From SICV01 sp038045265 (GTDB lineage: Archaea > Nanobdellota > Nanobdellia > Pacearchaeales > GW2011-AR1): a DNA stretch of 64,000 bases. The notes under the pieces are model-generated. The model had not been told where the DNA came from. It did no database searches and was given only the letters and a program-made list of their open reading frames with translations. Numbering within the stretch: the stretch's first letter is position 1; every line of letters begins with the position of its first letter. Location: NCBI GenBank assembly GCA_038045265.1, contig JBBSYL010000014.1, forward strand, positions 5,319 to 69,318, read 5' to 3'. A program made the translations under genes and the position numbers. This document shows positions 32,098 to 39,170 of this stretch, piece after piece.

Positions 32098-32586
32098 ATG
32101 GGTATGGAGGGCTATCTTAAGGAAGGAATAATAAATAAAATAGTTGAAACTGAAGTAGGAAGATACATAAATTTCTTTACAGACTCATATAAAGAAAACT
32201 TAGAACATTGCAAAGCCAATCTAACTAATTTTCCAAGATGGAGTATCATCTCAGGATATTACGCAATGCATGATATTACTAAACTACTTTTAGCAAGGAA
32301 GTTCAGCATAAAAGTAGATGCAAAAGTTCATAAAACAGTAATAAAGATAATGGAAGAAATAACTAAAGATAAAGAACTATTGCGCCTTTTAGAGGTTGGA
32401 TTTGAAGAATTTAAGCAAATGGCTTCGGACTTATTTGAAGCAAGAGAGGAAAGGCAAAAAGCTCAATATTACACAGGCACAGAATTTATGAAAGAAAAAT
32501 ACAAAGAAAGAGCAAAAACCTTTCTAAACAATACGGTTGAACCATATCTAAATAAAATAAAAAAGCTTATAGAAAATGAAATCTAA
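32098..32586 (+). CDS. HEPN-like protein
   Basis: A 162-residue helical protein. The core RWSIISGYYAMHDITKLLLARKF ... AKVHKTVIKIMEEI fits the HEPN pattern of a Tyr-Ala-containing helix followed by a His-containing helix. No RxxxxxH nuclease motif is clear. It is translationally linked to the next gene, a nucleotidyltransferase, by an 11-base overlap, the usual gene order in HEPN/MNT modules. Confidence 0.6.
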   Translation: MGMEGYLKEGIINKIVETEVGRYINFFTDSYKENLEHCKANLTNFPRWSIISGYYAMHDITKLLLARKFSIKVDAKVHKTVIKIMEEITKDKELLRLLEVGFEEFKQMASDLFEAREERQKAQYYTGTEFMKEKYKERAKTFLNNTVEPYLNKIKKLIENEI

Positions 32587-33154
32587 TACATTTGACAAAA
32601 ACATTGTGAAAGTACTATCATTCCTATTAATTAGTCCTGGCTCTAGATATAAGAGAAAAGAATTAAAAGATAAAACAAAAATGAATAACGTCCCACTTGA
32701 TAATACCCTAAAGAAACTAAAATCTTTAAAAATAATAGAAGAAAAAAAGAATATTATCAGTTTAAACTTAATTGAAGAAGAGAATAAAGAAATATTTAAT
32801 ATAATCTCAAGAGAATACAAATCATTTAACTTGCCATATAATATATTCAATATCCTTGTCGAAATATCAGAAAAGTTGTCAAAAATAAATGAGATTAACG
32901 AAGCTATTTTATTTGGTAGCTATTCCAAGTTAATTTACACAGATAAATCTGATATTGACATAGTAATAATATTTAAAGATAAAATAAAAAAGATGAATAT
33001 TAAAGAAAAGCAAATTAACAATGAAATAAGAAAAATATCAAAAAAAAGCAATAAAGATATTCAACTTCATTTTTTCTCTGTAAAAGACATAAAAGAAAAC
33101 AAATCAGACCCACTAATCAAGGACATTTTAAGAAATGGCAAGAAAATACTTTAA
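32576..33154 (+). CDS. winged-helix plus nucleotidyltransferase protein
   Basis: A 192-residue two-domain protein. Residues 1-75 look like a winged helix (YKRKELKDKTKMNNVPLDNTLKKLKSLKIIEEKKNIISL), which could bind the palindromes upstream of the operon. Residues about 100-192 hold the nucleotidyltransferase motif ILFGSYSKLIYTDKSDIDIVIIF (GS ... DxD). This is a known architecture for MNT antitoxins with a DNA-binding domain, consistent with autoregulation. Confidence 0.75.
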   Translation: MKSNTFDKNIVKVLSFLLISPGSRYKRKELKDKTKMNNVPLDNTLKKLKSLKIIEEKKNIISLNLIEEENKEIFNIISREYKSFNLPYNIFNILVEISEKLSKINEINEAILFGSYSKLIYTDKSDIDIVIIFKDKIKKMNIKEKQINNEIRKISKKSNKDIQLHFFSVKDIKENKSDPLIKDILRNGKKIL

Positions 33155-33237
33155 CAACTCCTAATCTTCTTAACTTTTCAATTAATATTTCCTCTAATCA
33201 TTTTAAGATACATAAAGAACAAAATAACATTATGCTT

Positions 33238-33705
33238 CTAGAACGGCGCTTCAGATATTATTCCTGGAGAAGATTCGTCAGGTACAACTGGTTCTTCAGG
33301 AGGGCAACCCCATTCAAGCGGAGTAAAGCCATCAGGACAAAAATCTATAGGCGAATCAAGACTATCAAGACTATCAAGCCTATCATCTGTGCACGAAGCA
33401 TAACATGTAGCCTCATCAGCACTTGTTCTTTCAACACAATCAGTAATGGGCGCAAAATAAGCAACCCTGCAATCATCCTGCTCTTGTTTAGTAGCAAAGT
33501 TACCACATGCAGCGAGGGTAATCGCCCCATCTTCAGGATAACAAGCCTGTCTAGCCACACTAAAATCATCAGTACAACTATCTATACACATTTGACGATT
33601 ACTAGGACTCAATAAAACTCCAGGTTTATAGAACAACAAAACTAATATTATAACAAGCAAAATTCCAATTACCCAGTTTTTCCACGAACCATTACCTCTC
33701 TTCAT
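33238..33705 (-). CDS. small Cys-rich anchored surface protein
   Basis: A 155-residue protein with a basic N-terminus, one membrane helix (about 10-27, WVIGILLVIILVLLFY) and an exterior domain with ten cysteines, including CIDSCTDDF and CYASCTDDR, so two copies of a CxxxCTDD motif. A short repeat (SLDSLDS) and a Pro/Glu-rich tail follow. No family recognised; disulfide-bonded surface protein is likely. TTTAAATA at 33728-33735 lies about 27 bp before the ATG. Confidence 0.55.
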   Translation of the reverse strand: MKRGNGSWKNWVIGILLVIILVLLFYKPGVLLSPSNRQMCIDSCTDDFSVARQACYPEDGAITLAACGNFATKQEQDDCRVAYFAPITDCVERTSADEATCYASCTDDRLDSLDSLDSPIDFCPDGFTPLEWGCPPEEPVVPDESSPGIISEAPF

Positions 33706-33772
33706 AGAAACTACTGTTATTTTATCTATTTAAATATTATCTTGCAAAACTCTCCACAATCAAACAATAAAA

Positions 33773-33802
33773 TTTAAATACTTGGTTATATCAATCTAAC
33801 CA
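33773..33802 (+). promoter_or_regulatory. AbrB/PIN (second) promoter and operator
   Basis: Box A TTTAAATA (33773-33780) is centred 25 bp before ATG 33802. An inverted repeat TGGTTA (33783-33788) / TAACCA (33797-33802) with an 8-bp spacer covers the transcription start and ends at the first base of the start codon. It is a candidate site for the AbrB-type antitoxin. Confidence 0.55.
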
Positions 33803-34029
33803 TGATAGAAGCAGAGGTAAAATTAAAACGCTGGGGAAGATCATTTGGAATAGTTGTGCCTATGGAAAAAGTAAGAGAAGCAGGACTAAAAGAGAATGAA
33901 TTGCTTAATATGTCTCTAGCAAGAAAAAATAATCCATTTCTAGATAACTTTGGGATACTTAAAAGAAAAAATAGAAAGAATACAAAACAGTTACTAAAAG
34001 AAATTAGAAAAGAAGGATGGGATGAATAA
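33802..34029 (+). CDS. AbrB/SpoVT-type antitoxin
   Basis: A 75-residue protein with VKLKRWGRSFGIVVPMEKV, the AbrB-like swapped hairpin, and a basic tail ending in an acidic DE. It resembles the antitoxin at 10324-10554 throughout (KLKRWGxSFxIVxP, then a FGxLKxKxxK segment and a terminal LRKE-like helix). The last eight bases overlap the PIN gene. Confidence 0.78.
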   Translation: MIEAEVKLKRWGRSFGIVVPMEKVREAGLKENELLNMSLARKNNPFLDNFGILKRKNRKNTKQLLKEIRKEGWDE

Positions 34030-34387
34030 CAGATATTTCTTCGACAGCTATGCATTATTTGAGATAGCATATGGTAATGAAAAGTATATGCCCTATGCGA
34101 TGACTGGAGGAGTTACCTCTGTATTTAACATAGCTGAACTAAATTATGGATTAAAAAAAGAGAAAACAAAGGACGAAGCGGATAAAATAACTGATGAATT
34201 CAAGACAAATACAGTAAAAGTCACTTGGGAAAGCATAAAAAAGGCTATGGATTTAAAGACAAAACATAGAAATCTTTCAATACCTGATGCAATTGGGTAC
34301 GTAACTGCTAAAAGTCTAGGTATAAAGTTTCTAACTGGAGATGAAGATTTCAAAGACTTTGAAAATGTGGAATTTGTTAAAAAGTAG
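34022..34387 (+). CDS. PIN-domain toxin
   Basis: A 121-residue PIN nuclease. Acidic residues in RYFFDSYALFEIA, NIAELNYG, SIPDAIGYVTA and FLTGDEDFKDF match the catalytic set. Paralogous to the protein at 9948-10355, sharing GIKFLTGD and a terminal ENVEFVKK. The stop codon is immediately adjacent to the stop of the convergent deoxyhypusine synthase gene. Confidence 0.85.
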   Translation: MNNRYFFDSYALFEIAYGNEKYMPYAMTGGVTSVFNIAELNYGLKKEKTKDEADKITDEFKTNTVKVTWESIKKAMDLKTKHRNLSIPDAIGYVTAKSLGIKFLTGDEDFKDFENVEFVKK

Positions 34388-35377
34388 TCAATAGTTTTGC
34401 GAAGCAAAACTCTCAGCAACCAAAATAGGAAAAACAATCGTCGCATCTGCAAATACCTTAACAGATTCTGCATTAGGCAATATCTTACCCCAACTAATTG
34501 CCTCTTCAGGCAATGCTCCAGCATCACTCCCGTCATATTCCTGTGCAGTATTAATATACACAGCATAATCTAATCCGTTTCTTAACATATTTGCATTAAG
34601 GATAGCGTGTTTCACAACTCCTGCTCCAAGAATTATCGCTCCGCTCTTCTTCAATCCAATTGTTGAATCATTTAATCTTCTTATATCTTCAACTATATCT
34701 ATCTTAAAATCGCTGTGTTTGAACTGTGAAAAATATATATTGTCTCCAAGTGCTCCATCTTGCAATGCTGGACAATATATAGGAATTTTATTCTTCCACG
34801 CCCAATAACATATACTCTCTTCATTATTTATCTTCTCTCCAAGTTTCCATATCAAATCACTTGCACATATTATCTTCCCAGTTTTCTTCTGTTCAGAATA
34901 AATTTCATCCAACACAGAAGACATAAACTTTTCAAATTTTACATATAATTCATTTCCAGCAAATATATTTCCTATTCTATTTATCCCTTTTTCACGCAAC
35001 TCCTTTCCATTTGCTCTAAAGTCACCCAATTTAAAATCACCTAAACATTTTATTATATCCTCTTCAATTCCTCCAGCAGTTGTGACAAGCACATTTACCT
35101 TTTTATGTTCAACAAGCCATCTTATCACTTCTCTCAATCCGCTACTTACCATATTTGAAGTATATCCTAGAAATATTGTTGCTTTATCAGAAATCATTTT
35201 ATTTGTTATCTCTATTGCTCTAGAAAGATGAGATGCTTGAAAGCCACAATTTTTGTAACTCTCAACTATTTTTTTATAATCTATCCCATCATTAAAATCG
35301 TATCCTCTAATACTCTCTCCAGATACCTCTTCGCTCTTTCTAAGCAAATTCTTCCTTGCTACTTCTTCATTATTCAT
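34388..35377 (-). CDS. dys: deoxyhypusine synthase
   Basis: This enzyme transfers the aminobutyl group of spermidine to a lysine of aIF5A, the first step of hypusine formation. The 329 residues include IRGYDFN, FLGYTSNMVSSGLREVIRWLV in pieces, VLVTTAGGIEEDI, the NAD-binding loop and the C-terminal EYDGSDAGALPEEAISWGKI. K298 in SWGKI is the catalytic lysine that carries the reaction intermediate. A box A (35399-35407) is 26 bp from the ATG. It marks the genome as archaeal. Confidence 0.95.
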   Translation of the reverse strand: MNNEEVARKNLLRKSEEVSGESIRGYDFNDGIDYKKIVESYKNCGFQASHLSRAIEITNKMISDKATIFLGYTSNMVSSGLREVIRWLVEHKKVNVLVTTAGGIEEDIIKCLGDFKLGDFRANGKELREKGINRIGNIFAGNELYVKFEKFMSSVLDEIYSEQKKTGKIICASDLIWKLGEKINNEESICYWAWKNKIPIYCPALQDGALGDNIYFSQFKHSDFKIDIVEDIRRLNDSTIGLKKSGAIILGAGVVKHAILNANMLRNGLDYAVYINTAQEYDGSDAGALPEEAISWGKILPNAESVKVFADATIVFPILVAESFASQNY

Positions 35378-35398
35378 ATAAAAACAACAAAAAATGCC

Positions 35399-35407
35399 CT
35401 TATAAAG
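35399..35407 (-). promoter_or_regulatory. Box A of deoxyhypusine synthase
   Basis: CTTTATAAG on the minus strand centred 26 bp before ATG 35377. Confidence 0.5.
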
Positions 35408-35460
35408 CTTAACAATTACCGAACATAAACCTATTTAACCTATATTTAATATAAATTGGG

Positions 35461-36570
35461 ATGAAAAAAGAGACTGCACTTGCACTGATAATTTCATGCA
35501 CCATCATCGCCCTTACCATAATAGGCGTATTAATAATAAAAAATGTTCAACTAAGTCCCCAATCTGTTCAACCCATATGTAATACCCTGAAATTCTCAAG
35601 CCCCTCAGCAATAAATCTTGTCTTCTTTGCTGAAAAAGAAAAAGCAGAAAAATACTCCGAAGCTTTATTTGATATTTATCCATTAAATAAGAATAAGGAT
35701 TCATTCAATATATATTACATAACTGACAACATTGAATGCGAGCTATACAAAAATGCCGCATTATTCTGCCATTCAAGAGAATTGATAAAAAAAGCTGCTA
35801 CCTGCCCAAATGATTATATATTTGTCTTAAAAAGTCATGCATCATCTATAAGAAGTTCTTCCTATCTAAATGTATTAAGCATAAACACAAATCATCCTTT
35901 ATCAGTCATAGCCCATGAATTCGGACACGCATTTGCAAATCTTGCAGAAGAATACACTCCTGCCAAGCTCCCTTCAGGTGTTAAGAACTGCGTCGAATCA
36001 TGCCCTGAATTTAATGGATTAGACGAGGGTTGCTTTCAAGGATGTTCTACAAACAATTACTATCGTTCTATAGATTCTGGAATAATGCGCTCCCTCCATT
36101 CACCTAAATTCGGAAAATTCAATGAAATCCTAATAGAAAATAGAATATCAAAAGACAAGCAACAAATAACCGGTCTTGCCATCTCAACAGAACCTCAATG
36201 CGAAAATCAATTTTTCCATGTAATAAAGGGTTCATATTCCAAGCCGGCTGGAATAACTATCAAGGAAAAAACAGTTGAGCAGGGATGCATAGGAACCAAC
36301 GGCGGTCAACAATTCACATATAAAATAAAAGACTCCTCAAATAACTATATTTCTTCTGATTCATTTAATCCTGAATTGATTTTCACAGATGCGCAGACAG
36401 AAGGTCAGGCCCTTTTATCTGGAGAAACAGACAATTATGAAGGGGAATTCTACTTGAAAGTGCAAAATATGCCTGATTCAAATTATCTTGAAATATTCGA
36501 CAACGAAAATAAATTAATAAAACAAACATCATTAAAACCAATAAGAGATGATAGACCATGCAAAATATAA
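35461..36570 (+). CDS. anchored M64-like zinc metalloprotease
   Basis: A 369-residue protein with an N-terminal membrane helix (about 5-28). The zinc site is HEFGHAFANLAEEY at H152, E153, H156 and the third ligand near E163/E164, the same layout as the IgA-protease M64 family (HExGHxxxxLxDEY). A downstream SGIMRS segment matches the M64 Met region. Several cysteine pairs (NCVESC, GCFQGCS) suggest disulfides. The catalytic domain is outside the cell. The C-terminus overlaps the next, pilin-like gene by 13 bases. Confidence 0.75.
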   Translation: MKKETALALIISCTIIALTIIGVLIIKNVQLSPQSVQPICNTLKFSSPSAINLVFFAEKEKAEKYSEALFDIYPLNKNKDSFNIYYITDNIECELYKNAALFCHSRELIKKAATCPNDYIFVLKSHASSIRSSSYLNVLSINTNHPLSVIAHEFGHAFANLAEEYTPAKLPSGVKNCVESCPEFNGLDEGCFQGCSTNNYYRSIDSGIMRSLHSPKFGKFNEILIENRISKDKQQITGLAISTEPQCENQFFHVIKGSYSKPAGITIKEKTVEQGCIGTNGGQQFTYKIKDSSNNYISSDSFNPELIFTDAQTEGQALLSGETDNYEGEFYLKVQNMPDSNYLEIFDNENKLIKQTSLKPIRDDRPCKI

Positions 36571-37019
36571 ATAAAAAAGCATTAAGCAACATAATCGCAG
36601 TAGTTTTAGTAATAACAATCGCAGTTTCTTCTGTAGCCATTCTCTCAAACTACATTTTAGAATTAACTCGCTCTCCTCAACTATCTCCAGACGATTCCTG
36701 CCTTAATTTTCAAGTAAATCCCCCAATTACCATACTAAGTTCTTGTTTTAATAAGGACACAAATGATATTCAAGTAAGTTTGAGGCGTTCTCAAAATTCT
36801 CCCTCAGTAGAATCAATAAACTTCCACTTTCAATTTGAAGATGGCGCTCTAACTTCATATCAAGCAGGCGGAGAAAAATGCGTCTTTTGTACAATACTCA
36901 GCAGAGGAACAAGTAAAACATATTTCTTCGCAGTTTCAGAAATGCCCTCGCTTCCAGAATCAGTCGAAATCAATACACTATCTTGCTCTCTAGAAAAGAG
37001 GAGAATAGTTAATTGTTAA
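36558..37019 (+). CDS. type IV pilin-like protein
   Basis: A 153-residue protein opening NKKALSNIIAVVLVITIAVSSVAIL, the class III signal peptide plus N-terminal hydrophobic helix of archaeal pilins and pseudopilins. Cleavage after a short basic leader would leave a helix that packs into a filament or anchors the protein. The exterior domain has seven cysteines. Overlap with the upstream protease gene by 13 bases indicates co-translation, so protease and pilin-like protein may work together at the surface. Confidence 0.65.
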   Translation: MQNINKKALSNIIAVVLVITIAVSSVAILSNYILELTRSPQLSPDDSCLNFQVNPPITILSSCFNKDTNDIQVSLRRSQNSPSVESINFHFQFEDGALTSYQAGGEKCVFCTILSRGTSKTYFFAVSEMPSLPESVEINTLSCSLEKRRIVNC

Positions 37020-37069
37020 CTTCCACCAAACCTTCAATCTTTTTTAAAGTTGAATGGGTCGGAGAGGCC

Positions 37070-38119
37070 TTAGCTTCCTCCGAATCGTCTTTTTCTTTTA
37101 GAATAATCCTCAATCGCTTTTTTCAAATCTTCTGCTGAAAAATCAGGGAAATATTTATCGGTAAAGTACAGTTCTGCATAAACACTTTGGAAAGGCATAA
37201 ACCCGCTCACCCTTCTCTCTCCACTTGTTCTTATTATAAAATCAACATCTGGAATTCCTACAGTATAAAGTTCATTAAGAATGTCTTCCTCACTTATTTT
37301 TTTCTTGCCTTTCTTTACCAATTCATTTACAGCTTTCACAAGCTCTTCTCTTCCACCATAATCTAAACATACAAGCAAAGTTATTCCAGTATTTTGTTCA
37401 CTTCTTTTTTCAGCATCAATAATAGCTTTCAAAAGATTCTTGGGCAGTCTATCCTTCCTCCCAATATGTCTTATCTTTATGTTATTTGTCTGTGTATCTT
37501 CAATCAATTCATTTAAAGCACTACGCACAAGTCCAAATATAGCTTCTATCTCTTGTTTGCTTCTTTTCCAATTTTCCGTAGAAAATCCCCACACGCTTAA
37601 ATATCTAACGCCAAGTTTATCTGCTTCTTTTACTAAGGATTTTATATTAGTCAAACTAGCAGATTTATAATGTCCTATCTCAGAGCTCATTCCTTTTTCT
37701 TTCGCCCATCTTCTATTTCCATCGGGTATTATGGCAACATGCACAGGTACATTCTTACTTTTCAAATTCAATAAATACTTTCCAAGATTTAAAAAATTCC
37801 TCGCTTGCTCCTTAAAAAAATTCTCCTTTCTTAATATCTCAAATCCTTCATAATCTTTTATTGAATTTCTCCAATTATATCTTAAACTTTCAACTTTAGA
37901 AAATCCTGGACTAGAATTTATCCATTTCAATAACTCTCCCAGTTTATTCTTTTCTCCTTGTGCAATGAGATAAACACTCCCATCATCTTTGTTTGCGACA
38001 AAACCTTTTATTTCATTTTTAGATGCAAACCTTTTTGTCATCTCTCTAAAAGCAAGACCTTGCACCCTTCCGTGAATCTCAATTTCAAGTTCTCTCACTG
38101 ACGCCAATTTCATTCTCAA
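37070..38119 (-). CDS. uppS: acylphosphatase / cis-prenyltransferase fusion
   Basis: A 349-residue two-domain protein. Residues about 9-95 form an acylphosphatase: GRVQGLAFREM with catalytic R25 and FVANKDDGSV with catalytic N43. From about residue 125 a cis-isoprenyl diphosphate synthase follows: VHVAIIPDGNRRWAK with catalytic D133, GHYKSAS, SVWGFSTENWKR, and IRTSGERRVSGFMPFQSVYAELYF in pieces. Cis-prenyltransferases make the C50-C60 lipid carriers for glycans; acylphosphatases hydrolyse acyl phosphates. Neither domain lacks its catalytic residues. A GTG at 38098 is an alternative start that reduces overlap with the DHH gene. Confidence 0.9.
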   Translation of the reverse strand: MRMKLASVRELEIEIHGRVQGLAFREMTKRFASKNEIKGFVANKDDGSVYLIAQGEKNKLGELLKWINSSPGFSKVESLRYNWRNSIKDYEGFEILRKENFFKEQARNFLNLGKYLLNLKSKNVPVHVAIIPDGNRRWAKEKGMSSEIGHYKSASLTNIKSLVKEADKLGVRYLSVWGFSTENWKRSKQEIEAIFGLVRSALNELIEDTQTNNIKIRHIGRKDRLPKNLLKAIIDAEKRSEQNTGITLLVCLDYGGREELVKAVNELVKKGKKKISEEDILNELYTVGIPDVDFIIRTSGERRVSGFMPFQSVYAELYFTDKYFPDFSAEDLKKAIEDYSKRKRRFGGS

Positions 38120-39125
38120 GCTCCTCCTTAAACTTATTTAAATCCTCTGTCTTTATTCTTGCACCAACGGCGTCGTTATGCCCTCCGCCAGTACCTTCAA
38201 TTCTTTTAAAAGCTTTCTCAAGAATTTTCTTCACATTCTTACCTCTTAAAGAAATATTTGTTATTCCCCCTTTAACGAAGGCTACTGCAACATATAAATT
38301 TCTATATCTATAACTCAATTCGTTTGCTATTTCTGCGCTTATACTTGTATCTCCCCCATATTCAAAAAATAATAATCTTCCCGAAATGCATTCCTGTGCT
38401 TTTTCAATTAAAGACTCATATTTTTTCTTTAAATCTTTATATTTCTTCCTAAAGTCTATATTTCCTGCAACCTCTTCCAAGACTTCCTGGGGAATTTTAC
38501 AATTTATTAAGAACTTCTGCATTCTTACAACGTTAGTTATACTATCTTTCAAGCCAAAGTTAAGTGCCTGAGCCACTTTGCCTAATTCGGTTTTATAATA
38601 TACATCAAATGGCTCTTTAACATTTTTTGTCCATAATTCTTTATTTTTTTTAGCAAACTCTTCTGCGAAGTCAGGTAAATAATGATCTGCTACGCAACCG
38701 ATCACAGCAAGCCATAAATCTTCTTTCTTGCCCATTATAGAATAACACAAATAAGTTACTGGTTTATCTCCCTTGTAAGAAAAAAAGTTTGTAAACTCTT
38801 TTGAATAATCCTCTGACTTCACATCATGGTGGTCTATCCACACTAAAGGCAATCCCATTTTGCTTATCTCTTCAACAAATTCCCTAGTCAATTCTGGCTT
38901 ATCCAAAACAAAAACATAATCTGCTCCCAATTCTTCAGTTCTTCTAGCATAGCCCTTATCTAGCCCAGGATAACTCCTTATGACAACCCCCTTACCTCTT
39001 CCCAGTGCTCTCCTCAAAATAAGAAAACTACACAGTCCATCTGCATCATTATCATAATAAAAAACAGGATTCTGTGCTTTTTCAAGATGTTCTCTTATCT
39101 CTTCAATCTGTTTAGCATTTAACAT
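38085..39125 (-). CDS. DHH-family phosphoesterase (third copy)
   Basis: A 346-residue RecJ-like protein. Metal motifs FYYDNDADGL (22-31), VFVLDKPE (71-78) and WIDHHDV (97-103), with C-terminal DHHA1 GTGGGHNDAVGARI. Such archaeal proteins are often linked to replication (GAN/RecJ-like) or nucleotide turnover. Its C-terminus overlaps the acylphosphatase-prenyltransferase gene, so the two are probably co-expressed. Confidence 0.85.
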   Translation of the reverse strand: MLNAKQIEEIREHLEKAQNPVFYYDNDADGLCSFLILRRALGRGKGVVIRSYPGLDKGYARRTEELGADYVFVLDKPELTREFVEEISKMGLPLVWIDHHDVKSEDYSKEFTNFFSYKGDKPVTYLCYSIMGKKEDLWLAVIGCVADHYLPDFAEEFAKKNKELWTKNVKEPFDVYYKTELGKVAQALNFGLKDSITNVVRMQKFLINCKIPQEVLEEVAGNIDFRKKYKDLKKKYESLIEKAQECISGRLLFFEYGGDTSISAEIANELSYRYRNLYVAVAFVKGGITNISLRGKNVKKILEKAFKRIEGTGGGHNDAVGARIKTEDLNKFKEELENEIGVSERT

Positions 39126-39170
39126 CTACTAAAGCGCCGAAAATGCTATAAAAACATTGTGAATTTATAT

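Noticed and set aside
32098..32586. Annotating the HEPN-like proteins as RNases
   Set aside because: Neither HEPN-like protein shows a clear RxxxxxH nuclease motif, so catalytic activity is not claimed.
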